DNA from: an uncultured euryarchaeote
Lineage (GTDB): Archaea > Thermoplasmatota > Poseidoniia > Poseidoniales > Poseidoniaceae
Length of the DNA stretch: 56,342 nucleotides
NCBI GenBank assembly: GCA_937892945.1
Contig: CALBIL010000026.1
Coordinates: forward strand, 1-56,342
Direction of reading: 5' to 3'
Shown: piece after piece, positions 40,163-48,317 of the stretch
Layout of the letters: each line of letters begins with the position of its first letter
Numbering within the stretch: position 1 is the first letter of the stretch
Translations under genes and position numbers: made by a program
Notes under the pieces: model-generated
Databases searched by the model: none
Told to the model about the DNA's origin: nothing
The model's input: only the letters and a program-made list of their open reading frames with translations

Positions 40163-41386
40163 ATGGGTTGGCTCGGTTTAGACGATACGGACAGCCTCAA
40201 AGAAGGTTGTACCACCTATTCGTTTCATCTCCTGCTCGAAAGTTTGCCTTCTTCTGTAACTGTTCTTTCACCTCGTTTAGTGCGATTATGGCCATTTGCC
40301 CAACAGCGTACTCGAGGCAATGCGGCAGTTGCTGTTGAATTACTGGTTGAAGATGAATCTGAACTTCTCCATTATCTTGAAGGTTTTTGGAACGATCATT
40401 TACTTTCAGCAAAAGGCAAAATGTCACCCTCTGAACATGACGACAGGGAACAATATCCAGCCGACCCTGGTATGGTTTGGTTTTCTTCTGAACAACCGAA
40501 TGAAGAATTCTATACTATGGCAGTTCAATCTGAAGTTCATTTGAATCAAGTTCCCACAGCGAACCGTTCCTGGGGTGGCCAAGGTCGAATCGGTGCTACT
40601 GCTGCTGTTGCTTGGAGGCAAAAGCAATGTACGTGGGAAGCGATTGCATGGAGAGAACCAATTCGACATGGACTCTTGGAGCGTACAGTTTGTGAACAAA
40701 CGCTTAGCCGTGTCGATTCAATGCCTTCGACTTTTCTTTCAAGAGACCCTCGTAAGGGAACTGGACTTGTCGCACCGCGTGGACCTTGTCCAGTTCTTTT
40801 TGGAGTTCGCGCTCGAGATTCAACTTCGGCATTGGAGGCAGGAAACAAATTATTGGCTGCCGAATCAACCGAATCCACGATTGGAATGAGGGTATTTACG
40901 ACCAACCAAGCAACGGATGATCATCTGTCACATTCTCAAAAAGCGACCGTTACACATGTTGAAATCTTGAGTCGTGGTAATTGTGTGATCACAACTGAAA
41001 GTGACACATGGCTCGCCTTTGCAGAATCTGGTTCGCTAAAGATACTCGCTCAATGGCTTCATCCAGGTGATGTGATTGAAGGCTACGGTTTATCACCCGA
41101 ATTCGGTGTTGTACATCTTGAAAAATTGCGAGTGCTTTCCGCATATCCAGATCAACAACGCCCAATGTGCGATGAATGCTCGGTTCGAATGAAATCGATG
41201 GGGAAAAACCAGGGGTGTCGTTGTCCAAAATGCAAACAACGAACAGAGGACACTTGGGACGCAATTGCTCGGATTCCACCTTTTGAATCATGGGTTCAAC
41301 CTCCCGTCGATGCCCGGAGACATCTTGCTCGGCCACTTGAATGGGAAGATTCGACTGATTCATCTTCATTTATGGGAAATCAATAA
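40163..41386 (+). CDS. tiaS: tRNA(Ile2) 2-agmatinylcytidine synthetase TiaS
   Basis: ATP-dependent enzyme that attaches agmatine to C34 of tRNA-Ile(CAU) so that it reads AUA codons; specific to archaea. The 407-aa product opens with WLGLDDTDSLKEGCTTYSF, the defining TiaS signature, followed by RGNAAVAVEL. An OB-fold segment (about 255-335) comes before a C-terminal zinc ribbon with CDEC and CPKC pairs. Length and order fit the family. It starts 4 nt after the HAD phosphatase and is followed at 24 nt by a small membrane protein. Confidence 0.93.
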   Translation: MGWLGLDDTDSLKEGCTTYSFHLLLESLPSSVTVLSPRLVRLWPFAQQRTRGNAAVAVELLVEDESELLHYLEGFWNDHLLSAKGKMSPSEHDDREQYPADPGMVWFSSEQPNEEFYTMAVQSEVHLNQVPTANRSWGGQGRIGATAAVAWRQKQCTWEAIAWREPIRHGLLERTVCEQTLSRVDSMPSTFLSRDPRKGTGLVAPRGPCPVLFGVRARDSTSALEAGNKLLAAESTESTIGMRVFTTNQATDDHLSHSQKATVTHVEILSRGNCVITTESDTWLAFAESGSLKILAQWLHPGDVIEGYGLSPEFGVVHLEKLRVLSAYPDQQRPMCDECSVRMKSMGKNQGCRCPKCKQRTEDTWDAIARIPPFESWVQPPVDARRHLARPLEWEDSTDSSSFMGNQ

Positions 41387-41410
41387 GACGCAGATTGGAG
41401 TGACAGTGGT

Positions 41411-41668
41411 ATGGCTAGTGAAGAATTGACCAAAAACATCGCATATATCCTGAGTGCAGTCCTGTTTTTCGCCATGGTTTGGTTCATTGCCAAGCGTGCA
41501 GGTGAAAACCGCCAAGCAATGCTTGATGATTTGGCACCAAAAGTCGCCGGAGAAGATACGCTTGGTGGTGGCGCTAAAAATCCAAAGCAATTCGATGAAC
41601 CAGATGAGGAAGCCTTGGAAGAAATGGCTGAATTACTCGGCGAAGATGACGACGAAGATGTTCAGTGA
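41411..41668 (+). CDS. small single-pass membrane protein, unknown
   Basis: An 85-aa protein with one transmembrane helix (about residues 9-28, IAYILSAVLFFAMVWFIAKR). A highly acidic cytosolic tail ends in EDDDEDV-type residues. GGAGTGACAGTGGT precedes the ATG. No family recognised. It probably shares the tiaS transcript, and its last 7 nt overlap the end of the convergent RadB-like gene. Confidence 0.6.
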   Translation: MASEELTKNIAYILSAVLFFAMVWFIAKRAGENRQAMLDDLAPKVAGEDTLGGGAKNPKQFDEPDEEALEEMAELLGEDDDEDVQ

Positions 41669-42318
41669 AAGAAACCAGTTTCTTCGATTTTCAATTCCAT
41701 CGTATCATTTGGACGTACAAGTGTTCTGTGAGGTCCATCCTTAGTGCGTTCCAACCTCCAAACTTCAAATCCAGCCGTACGCATTGCTTTTTCTCCGCGG
41801 GCCACGATTGCACTGTTCGAATTCCCACTCGCATCGATGCTTCCTTTACTTGTCAAAAGGAGGCATATGTCGTCATTAATTGTTTCAGCAAGTCGTTGAA
41901 CAGCCGATATTTTATTTGCTGGGATTTTTCCCGAAGAATCGCACCAGTCGTCTAAGACAATTAATTGAACACTCGGGAGTGAATTGGAAGTATCGATTAA
42001 AATGTCCATAGACTGATCGAAATCCCCAACCAAATTCATAGCATGATATCGTGATGATAGTCCAAGTGAAAGATGAGCAAACATTTGCCCAAAACGAACA
42101 TTATCCGGCATAAAAGGCGACGCCCACAACACTCGTCCACCACGTTCAATGACGTCTGTGGCAATATGCAAGCCGAGTGTTGTCCCGCCAATACTTCCTT
42201 CAACAGCGAGGTGAATATTTTCACCTGCAACTTCAAAGATTGCCCTGCCCATAAAACGGTGTGAGTGGAACTTGTCATTGATACTTACCCTCATTTCCAT
42301 TCTATGAGGAACATTCAT
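41662..42318 (-). CDS. RadB/RecA-superfamily-like protein with degenerate P-loop
   Basis: A 218-aa protein that follows the layout of RadB-type RecA-fold proteins. A beta-strand and loop sit where Walker A should be (VEGSIGGTTLGLHIATDVIE). A second strand is GGRVLWASP. A Walker B-like strand VQLIVLDDW follows, then helices, a strand DICLLLTSK, and a final strand with basic residues (FEVWRLERTK, HRTLVRP). In the Walker A position, G-K-T is replaced by G-T-T, so the ATP-binding lysine is missing. Hence it may not hydrolyse ATP and could be a structural partner in recombination, or something else. In-frame ATGs at 42300 and 42294 are alternatives; AGGTAGGG precedes 42318. Confidence 0.6.
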   Translation of the reverse strand: MNVPHRMEMRVSINDKFHSHRFMGRAIFEVAGENIHLAVEGSIGGTTLGLHIATDVIERGGRVLWASPFMPDNVRFGQMFAHLSLGLSSRYHAMNLVGDFDQSMDILIDTSNSLPSVQLIVLDDWCDSSGKIPANKISAVQRLAETINDDICLLLTSKGSIDASGNSNSAIVARGEKAMRTAGFEVWRLERTKDGPHRTLVRPNDTMELKIEETGFFH

Positions 42319-42342
42319 GCCCTACCTGCACAACGCAATGCT

Positions 42343-42567
42343 ATGAGCGACGACTTGATTGTCCGGAAAGGTGAACGCATACCTCGCCGTCCTTTGTCCG
42401 ACTACTCCGAAGCAGACTCTCTTTCTCATGCGATTAAGCGTGATGGTCTCAGGGCAACTCTCTTTGAAGATACGAATCAATACGGACCTCTTGCCATGCT
42501 TTTTGCATTGCTCGCTGTTGCGACAGTCACAGGTGCGATGATTAAACTTCTTTCAGGTATACTCTGA
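42343..42567 (+). CDS. small tail-anchored membrane protein
   Basis: A 74-aa protein with a charged N-terminal half (RKGERIPRRPLSDYSEADS) and a single C-terminal hydrophobic helix (GPLAMLFALLAVATVTGAMI). It ends within a few residues of the helix, so it is a tail-anchored topology candidate. The size and layout are also those of the archaeal SecE/Sec-beta class of translocon subunits, but I see no diagnostic motif. It is divergent from the RadB-like gene (24 nt between starts). An in-frame upstream extension overlaps that gene and is rejected. Confidence 0.55.
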   Translation: MSDDLIVRKGERIPRRPLSDYSEADSLSHAIKRDGLRATLFEDTNQYGPLAMLFALLAVATVTGAMIKLLSGIL

Positions 42568-42660
42568 AGGTATTGACAGTAAATCTTCAAGCCTTAAATG
42601 GCAGTTTTCCTCCTTCTTTTTACGGGAAACATCAAACCCTTTGCGAACAGCGAAGGGCTC

Positions 42661-43092
42661 ATGAGTGAGGAATCAGTCAATGTTGAAAGCCGTACATCTT
42701 CACAAGATAAGCGTTGGACCATCATGGCAGCTCTTCTTGGTACAAACACAGCATTCATGCTTTTCCAAGGTATGGAACAGGAAACGAATCCAATATTCAT
42801 TCGTGAATTGGCTTTAGCAATTATTGCTGCTACGATTCCATTCCAGGGGACTTATTTCTTAATTTACACGTTCCTACTCGAACACAAGAGCGAATTGAGT
42901 GAGGAGCGGATGGACAAATTGCGGATGGCTTCGGCTGTTTGTCATATTGTTTCGTATATGTCCTTGATTGGCTTAGCAATGATGTGGTACACTATTTCAC
43001 TCTACGTCGGTGTCGCCTTCTTACTCTCAACGTCACTTGCTATTATTCTCATCCGTTCAGTGATGAGTCCAGTCACTTCAGATGAAGCATAG
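42661..43092 (+). CDS. small polytopic membrane protein, unknown
   Basis: A 143-aa product with about four hydrophobic segments: around IMAALLGTNTAFMLFQG, ALAIIAATIPFQGTYFLIYTF, VSYMSLIGLAMMWYTISLYV and GVAFLLSTSLAIILIRS. The termini are short and charged. No family recognised. The ATG of MSEESVNVES was preferred over an in-frame ATG 63 nt upstream, which would place a hydrophobic stretch in the leader. It lies 85 nt upstream of purB. Confidence 0.6.
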   Translation: MSEESVNVESRTSSQDKRWTIMAALLGTNTAFMLFQGMEQETNPIFIRELALAIIAATIPFQGTYFLIYTFLLEHKSELSEERMDKLRMASAVCHIVSYMSLIGLAMMWYTISLYVGVAFLLSTSLAIILIRSVMSPVTSDEA

Positions 43093-43177
43093 TTCTCGAT
43101 TTTACGTCATTTGAGCGTGATGAATGTGCATCGATTTCAAAGGCAATGTTGATGTAGCGTGGCGTTTGGAATCAAAT

Positions 43178-44527
43178 ATGTCCTTCTGCCCACTGGATTA
43201 CCGATATGGCTGCCAAGATTTCAAACGCATATGGTCTGAGGTTGGACGCCATGAGCGCCAACTTGAGGTTGAGCGTGCCCTAATTTGGGCTCACATGCAA
43301 CTTGGTCGAGTCACTGAGGAAGATTACAACATCGTTGCAGCAATTGCAAATCCGGACTCCGTAACGAAAGAACGTGTTTCTGAAATCGAGGCTGAAACCC
43401 GACATGACATTATGGCATTAACAAAAGCCATGGCTGAGGCTGCAGGCGATGCTGGATGGTGTATCCATCTTGGTGCGACCTCTAACGATATTGTCGACAC
43501 AGCCGTCGCTCTACAACTACGAGACAGCATTGTTCTTTTGAGAGAACAACTCTGTTTGCTCATCGGAGTTTGTGCTGATGTTGCCGAACGTGAACGCGAT
43601 ACGGTCATGTTGGGCAGAACCCACGGCCAAGCAGCAGTCCCGATCACCTTTGGATTGAAAGCAGCAGTTTGGCTTGATGAACTTCGTCGACAGTTGATTC
43701 GTTTAGATGAAGCGTCACCTCGAATTTCAGTTGGTAAATTCCTTGGGGCCGTCGGAACAGGTGCCGCACAGGGAGAAAATGCTCGTGAGTTACAACGCTT
43801 GATCTTAACCCATTTGGGTCTTGGCGTCCCATTAGCGACAACTCAAGTTGTTGGTCGGGACCGCTATATCGAATATGTATCATGGCTTTCAAATGTGGCA
43901 ACATCCTGTGAAAAGATTCTCCAAGAAGTGCGTAACCTTCAGCGTTCTGAAATTCGAGAAGCTGGTGAAGGGTTTGATGTTGAAAAGCAAGTCGGCTCTT
44001 CAACAATGGCTCACAAAAAGAACCCAATTAAATCTGAAAACGCATGCGGGTTGGCTCGTATTGTTCGTGCAATGATTATCCCGACCTATGAAAATGCCTT
44101 ACTTTGGCATGAACGTGATTTAGCGAATTCCAGCAGCGAACGATTTACGCTTTCTCACGGTTCTGCTCTGTGTGAAGATGTTCTTGCAAAAACTCGTGAT
44201 GTTTTGAAAAACATGTGGGTCGATGCCGACCGTTGTCTTGCGAACATACACGCACAGAAAGGACTCGTTATGGCTGAAAAGGTCATGATTGATCTTGTGG
44301 ACCACGGTATTCCTCGTGATGAGGCTCATGAAATTCTTCGTGCAGCATCATTTGAGGCGGTTGATAAAAACATTGAGTTAATCGATGTATGCAGTCGCAC
44401 TCCAGCAATAGCAGCGGCCTTCTCAGCAGAACAATTGGAAGCCATGTTTGAACCGGCAAACCACATCGGTGTTTCCGGGGAAATTGTCGATGAATGTGTT
44501 GCTCTTGCCCGTCAAGCAATCGTATGA
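43178..44527 (+). CDS. purB: adenylosuccinate lyase
   Basis: Purine biosynthesis enzyme cleaving SAICAR and adenylosuccinate, releasing fumarate. The 449-aa protein belongs to the fumarase/aspartase superfamily. It has the start MSFCPLDYRYG, the substrate-binding GATSNDIVDTA, the catalytic His region LGRTHGQAAVPITFG, and the signature loop GSSTMAHKKNPIKSEN. All three conserved blocks are intact and the length is normal. The ATG was chosen by match to the family N-terminus; a further-upstream in-frame start adds 18 unlikely residues. Its 3' end overlaps dph6 by 16 nt, tail to tail. Confidence 0.96.
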   Translation: MSFCPLDYRYGCQDFKRIWSEVGRHERQLEVERALIWAHMQLGRVTEEDYNIVAAIANPDSVTKERVSEIEAETRHDIMALTKAMAEAAGDAGWCIHLGATSNDIVDTAVALQLRDSIVLLREQLCLLIGVCADVAERERDTVMLGRTHGQAAVPITFGLKAAVWLDELRRQLIRLDEASPRISVGKFLGAVGTGAAQGENARELQRLILTHLGLGVPLATTQVVGRDRYIEYVSWLSNVATSCEKILQEVRNLQRSEIREAGEGFDVEKQVGSSTMAHKKNPIKSENACGLARIVRAMIIPTYENALLWHERDLANSSSERFTLSHGSALCEDVLAKTRDVLKNMWVDADRCLANIHAQKGLVMAEKVMIDLVDHGIPRDEAHEILRAASFEAVDKNIELIDVCSRTPAIAAAFSAEQLEAMFEPANHIGVSGEIVDECVALARQAIV

Positions 44528-45177
44528 ACACGTTCAATTTCAAAAGTTCCACGAACTCCATCCCAATCGATGGAGCCAGTTAATTCAAGCCTTCCTGGCA
44601 GATGCGGTCCGCCTGTGACAAGGGTTTCGTATTCTCCGCCCTCACCATCGATATTGAATCTATATCGGCGAGCGAGTTCTTCAAGTTCGATTAACAACGC
44701 GGGATTGAGCGTTCTACCAATCCATTCTTTCCCGAGTCCTTCACAACTCACTCCAGTGATGAATACTTCAAATCCATTTTCAATGAGACCACGCATATGA
44801 GATTCACTTTTTTGATGCCACAAAGGAGTCCAACTTTTGATATTGAGGCGTTCGGCCATCCGCTCAATTCGACTTTTCTGATAATCAGAACGTAATGCCC
44901 CACTCACGACGCCATCAATGTCTAATCGGGATAATGCAACTTCAAGGTCCATTATTTCGACTTCTTGTTTTCCTTCCGATTGAACTTCCACCCATTCAAC
45001 ATCTGCAAGTTTTGCTTGGTACTCTACAAGATGGGTGCCAGGGACTTGGAACATCCAAGAGTCACCGCTTGTTATGCGAACAGTTACCAGGTGAGTGACC
45101 TCCCATCCACGGCACATTGCCCACCACCATGCAGCAGCAGAATCTTTGCCTCCAGAAGAGAGTACTGCGACACGCAT
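44512..45177 (-). CDS. dph6: diphthine-ammonia ligase Dph6
   Basis: Last step of diphthamide synthesis on elongation factor 2, amidating diphthine with ATP and ammonium. The 221-aa protein has the PP-loop SSGGKDSAAAWW at residues 7-18. GALRSDYQKSRIERM, TPLWHQKSESHMRGL and the closing family signature GEGGEYETLVTGGP follow. It is the short archaeal form without the extra C-terminal domains of eukaryotic Dph6. The target, EF2, begins at the right edge of this window. Confidence 0.92.
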   Translation of the reverse strand: MRVAVLSSGGKDSAAAWWWAMCRGWEVTHLVTVRITSGDSWMFQVPGTHLVEYQAKLADVEWVEVQSEGKQEVEIMDLEVALSRLDIDGVVSGALRSDYQKSRIERMAERLNIKSWTPLWHQKSESHMRGLIENGFEVFITGVSCEGLGKEWIGRTLNPALLIELEELARRYRFNIDGEGGEYETLVTGGPHLPGRLELTGSIDWDGVRGTFEIERVHTIA

Positions 45178-45226
45178 GTTGAACCGAGGTCGCCCTGTTT
45201 GATGAGTTTAGGGGTGAGTAAATTTT

Positions 45227-45231
45227 GGTGA
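45227..45231 (+). promoter_or_regulatory. strong ribosome-binding site 5' of an upstream in-frame proteasome start
   Basis: GGTGA, in the context TTTTGGTGAGGG, sits 7 nt before an ATG at 45239 that is in frame with psmA and would add 36 residues. It is as good as the sites used elsewhere in this operon, while the family-consensus ATG at 45347 has only a weak GAGAGTGAAG. Confidence 0.5.
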
Positions 45232-45346
45232 GGGTTAAATGGGGTGGCGAAGTCAGCAACATGTCACGGCATTTGTGCGGGGATTCATTCGTGTGAACCC
45301 TCATCCTCATAAAGCGTCGATTGAACGAGACAATGAGAGTGAAGAT

Positions 45347-46069
45347 ATGCAACCAAGCGGAAGAGGATATGACCATGGAATTACTACATTCAGCCCAGAC
45401 GGACGATTGTTCCAAGTTGAATACGCAAGAGAATCTGTCAAGCGTGGAACAACCACAGCAGGATTGAAGTTCCGTGAAGGTGTCGTATTGGTCTGTGACA
45501 AGCGTATTGTCAGCCGTCTCATCATCCCTGAATCGATTGAAAAGATGTTCAAAATTGATAATCACATCGGTATTGCTACTTCAGGATTAGTTGCAGATGC
45601 TCGTCAATTAGTTGCTCGAGCTCGAGTTGATGCTCAAGTAAACCGTATTACCTACGCAGCAAGTGTACCTGTTGATGTTCTTGTCAAGAAACTCTGCGAT
45701 TTCAAACAATCATTCACCCAGTACGGCGGATCCCGTCCATTTGGAACGGCTCTTCTCATCGGTGGCGTTGACGCAAACGGCATTCATTTGTATGAAACTG
45801 ACCCAAGTGGTGCTTACCAGTCCTATCATGCAGGTGCTATTGGAAGCGGACGTAACACCGTCATCGAATACTTTGAATCAAACTGGAAAGAAGGTCTTAC
45901 CCTCAATGCAGCAATGAAACTCGGACTTGAAGCACTTCGCAGTGCCAACGATACCGAACTCAACCGTGAAGCGGTTGAAGTCACTGTTGTCGATGGAGAT
46001 GGATACCGTGTTCTCGACCGCTCAGAAGTCAACAAGCAAATTGACCGTCTCAAGCCACTTGAAGAGTGA
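45347..46069 (+). CDS. psmA: proteasome subunit alpha
   Basis: Structural ring subunit of the 20S proteasome that gates entry to the proteolytic chamber. From the consensus ATG it is 240 aa, beginning MQPSGRGYDHGITTFSPDGR. LFQVEYARESVKRGTTTAGL and VLVCDKRIVSRLI, the standard alpha-subunit N-terminal helix and first strands, follow. HYGGSRPFG-type residues (QYGGSRPFGTALLIGG) and TDPSGAYQSYHAGAIGSG are also present. No N-terminal catalytic Thr is expected. An upstream in-frame ATG with a better ribosome site (45239) could extend the N-terminus by 36 residues. It heads the run psmA, SBDS, Rrp4, Rrp41, Rrp42. The beta subunit is not in the window. Confidence 0.96.
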   Translation: MQPSGRGYDHGITTFSPDGRLFQVEYARESVKRGTTTAGLKFREGVVLVCDKRIVSRLIIPESIEKMFKIDNHIGIATSGLVADARQLVARARVDAQVNRITYAASVPVDVLVKKLCDFKQSFTQYGGSRPFGTALLIGGVDANGIHLYETDPSGAYQSYHAGAIGSGRNTVIEYFESNWKEGLTLNAAMKLGLEALRSANDTELNREAVEVTVVDGDGYRVLDRSEVNKQIDRLKPLEE

Positions 46070-46123
46070 ATTTGAATAACCACGTTCAAATGCCGTCGCT
46101 CTTCTCGTCAATTGAGGGATACT

Positions 46124-46810
46124 ATGGTTAGTTTAGATAATGCCGTGCTAGCACGGATGGAAAAAGGCGGAAAACGCTACGAACTTTTGGTTGACCCTAA
46201 TTTGGTTGAGGATTTTAAATCCAAGCCAGAAACTGTTGACCTCAATCATTTCCTGGCAATGGATGAAGTGTTTCATGACATACGTGGTGGAGAACGTCCT
46301 ACTGAAGAGGCAATCGAAAAAACATTCGGAACTCAAGATATTTTGGAGATTACAAAAACCATTCTTGCTAAAGGAAGTATCCAACTCACGACTTCACAAC
46401 GCAAGGCAAGAGTTGAAGAAATGCGTCAACAAATTGTTCACGAGATTCACACGCAAGCAGTCGACCCGAAAACCAAGAGTCCACATCCAAAAACTCGTAT
46501 TGAATTGGCACTTGAAGAATCAAGGTATTCAGTCGACCCGTTCAAACGGTTAGACGACCAAGTTAAAGATGCAATGGAATTGTTAAAACCAATGATTCCT
46601 CTCTCATTTGAATCGGTTCGGCTTGCGATTCGAGTGCCGGGTTCAGCATACGGTTCCGCATCACGTATTCTTCGTCCCTATTTGGAAAAAGAACAATGGT
46701 TGGAAAACGGCTCATGGGCTGGAATTATCGAAATTCCTGCTGGTATGAAAGATACGATTATTGGCAAACTTATGAACCAATCTTCTGACACTGAATGTAA
46801 GGAATTGTAA
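46124..46810 (+). CDS. sdo1: ribosome maturation protein SBDS (Sdo1)
   Basis: Archaeal homologue of Shwachman-Bodian-Diamond protein, which helps release the anti-association factor from nascent large ribosomal subunits. The 228-aa protein has the FYSH domain (GGKRYELLVDPNLVEDF, then DEVFHDIRGGERPTEEA). The middle three-helix domain (RKARVEEMRQQIVHEIHTQA, DPKTKSPHPKTRIELALEE) and the ferredoxin-like C-terminal domain (RLAIRVPGSAYGSASRILR) follow. All are complete. TTGAGGGATACT precedes the ATG. The position between proteasome alpha and the exosome is the classical archaeal arrangement. Confidence 0.96.
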   Translation: MVSLDNAVLARMEKGGKRYELLVDPNLVEDFKSKPETVDLNHFLAMDEVFHDIRGGERPTEEAIEKTFGTQDILEITKTILAKGSIQLTTSQRKARVEEMRQQIVHEIHTQAVDPKTKSPHPKTRIELALEESRYSVDPFKRLDDQVKDAMELLKPMIPLSFESVRLAIRVPGSAYGSASRILRPYLEKEQWLENGSWAGIIEIPAGMKDTIIGKLMNQSSDTECKEL

Positions 46811-46863
46811 CTTGATGTACGGGCGTTTACTTAGAAGCGCAAGGGGTCGGTTTTATCATGGGA

Positions 46864-46876
46864 TGGCGATTCGCCA
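46864..46876. promoter_or_regulatory. palindrome in the rrp4 leader
   Basis: TGGCGA-T-TCGCCA, a perfect 6+1+6 palindrome, lies between the SBDS stop and the rrp4 ribosome site (GGAGAG at 46882). It could be a DNA-binding site. As RNA the one-base loop is too short for the full stem, so only a reduced hairpin would form. Confidence 0.3.
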
Positions 46877-46893
46877 AGAATGGAGAGAAAGAA

Positions 46894-47589
46894 ATGTCCA
46901 ACGGTCAAAACGGCGCCGAGCTGCGCCTCGTGACCCCAGGTATGGCTATTGGGCCATCTTCTGGGATGCGCGTAGGAAGTGGTGCACTCGCACAAAACGA
47001 TACAATCATTGCTACCCGTCTCGGGTGGGTAAAGCAACTCAATAACACGGTCTCTGTTGATCCAATTAACAGTGCTTACATGCCACGCTCTGGTGACTTA
47101 ATCGTCGCTACAGTGGCTGAAGTCCGTAACAATCTTTGGTTCATGAATGTCAATGGTCCCTTCCAAGGACTTTTGCCAATGTCATTGGCTCCATGGAAAG
47201 TCGAATTCGGTGCTGCACGCCAACACATGGGTATCGGCGATGTCGTTCTCGCACGTGTTCAAGAAGTAGATGAATGCCACAACGTTGTCCTGACCATGAA
47301 AGGTGTTGGCCTGCGACGTCTCAATCAAGGTTCAGTACACTCTGTCCCAATTACTCACATCGAACGCCTTCGTGGAGAAGGTAACGCAACTATTCAACGG
47401 CTTCGTGAAGCCTGTGACTGTCGTATCATCGTTGGTGAAAACGGCAGAGTCTGGGTCGATGGCGATGCAGAAGGAATTGCTTGGGCTCGCCAAGCAATCG
47501 ATTTAGTTCAGACTTCTGGACACAAGAAAACATTCGAAGCAGAATTATCTGCTCTTGAAAACAATGCTCCAAAAAATGGTGATGCTTAA
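46894..47589 (+). CDS. rrp4: exosome RNA-binding subunit Rrp4
   Basis: Cap subunit of the archaeal exosome that feeds RNA into the Rrp41/Rrp42 ring. The protein is 231 aa in three parts. There is an N-terminal strand-rich domain (LVTPGMAIGPSSGMRVGSG). An S1 domain follows (GDLIVATVAEVRNNLWFMNV, then GDVVLARVQEVDE). A KH domain contains GEGNATIQRLREACDCRIIVGENGRVWV. GGAGAG ends 6 nt before this ATG. An ATG 36 nt upstream (46858) is also in frame but lies over a palindrome and lacks a ribosome site. The stop overlaps the rrp41 start by one base (TAATG). Confidence 0.95.
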   Translation: MSNGQNGAELRLVTPGMAIGPSSGMRVGSGALAQNDTIIATRLGWVKQLNNTVSVDPINSAYMPRSGDLIVATVAEVRNNLWFMNVNGPFQGLLPMSLAPWKVEFGAARQHMGIGDVVLARVQEVDECHNVVLTMKGVGLRRLNQGSVHSVPITHIERLRGEGNATIQRLREACDCRIIVGENGRVWVDGDAEGIAWARQAIDLVQTSGHKKTFEAELSALENNAPKNGDA

Positions 47590-48317
47590 TGGCTGGATAC
47601 GGTGATGTAAAATTATTACGCGACGACGGTCTTCGACTGGACGGACGCAAGATTGACGAAATGCGACCTGTTACTATCGAAGCTGGGATACTCCCTGCTG
47701 CAGATGGCTCAGCAATGGTTACGCATGGATTGAACGTTGCAGTTGCTGCGGTGTACGGCCCTATGGAAGCACACCCACGTAAGATTCAACGCCAAGACCG
47801 TGCGGTCATTGATGTCCGATACAACATGGCTCCGTTCTCAACAAGCGATCGAATCCGCCCTGGTTTCAACCGCCGTTCTCGTGAAATTTCCAAAGTTACT
47901 GCCGAAGCACTCGAATCGGTTGTTCTCGTCGAGCGTTATCCACGTTCTAAAATACGAGTCGAAATTGAAATTCTCGCTGCTGAAGCAGGAACTCGTTGTG
48001 TCGGTCTTACCGCTGCAGCAGTTGCCCTTGCAGATGCTGGAATCCCAATGCGTGACCTCATTGTAGGTGTTGCATCTGGTAAAGTCGAAGGTACCGTCGT
48101 TCTCGACCTTGACAAAGCAGAAGACAACTATGGGCAAGCAGATTTACCTGTTGGAATCCTTCCAAACACCGGTGAAGTCGCTTTCTTACAAATGGATGGA
48201 GACCTTTCTCCTGAAGAATTCAATCTCGCTATGGAATACAATTTCAAAGCAGCCGCAGAAATCCATCTCGTCATGGTTGATGCACTCAAGCGCCGATACG
48301 AAGGAGGTGAGAACTGA
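47589..48317 (+). CDS. rrp41: exosome catalytic subunit Rrp41
   Basis: RNase PH-fold subunit that degrades RNA 3'-5' using phosphate. The 242-aa protein has LRLDGRKIDEMRPVTIEAG and VAAVYGPMEAHPRK. The RNA- and phosphate-binding Arg region RPGFNRRSREISKVTAEAL is present, as is the acidic active-site stretch VVLDLDKAEDNYGQADLP. It pairs with Rrp42 to make the hexameric ring. GGTGATG 5 nt upstream, inside the end of rrp4, is the ribosome site. Confidence 0.96.
   Translation: MAGYGDVKLLRDDGLRLDGRKIDEMRPVTIEAGILPAADGSAMVTHGLNVAVAAVYGPMEAHPRKIQRQDRAVIDVRYNMAPFSTSDRIRPGFNRRSREISKVTAEALESVVLVERYPRSKIRVEIEILAAEAGTRCVGLTAAAVALADAGIPMRDLIVGVASGKVEGTVVLDLDKAEDNYGQADLPVGILPNTGEVAFLQMDGDLSPEEFNLAMEYNFKAAAEIHLVMVDALKRRYEGGEN

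Noticed and set aside
46858-46893. Upstream ATG start for Rrp4
   Set aside because: No ribosome site, overlies a palindrome, and the ATG 36 nt downstream has GGAGAG at correct distance and gives the usual Rrp4 length.
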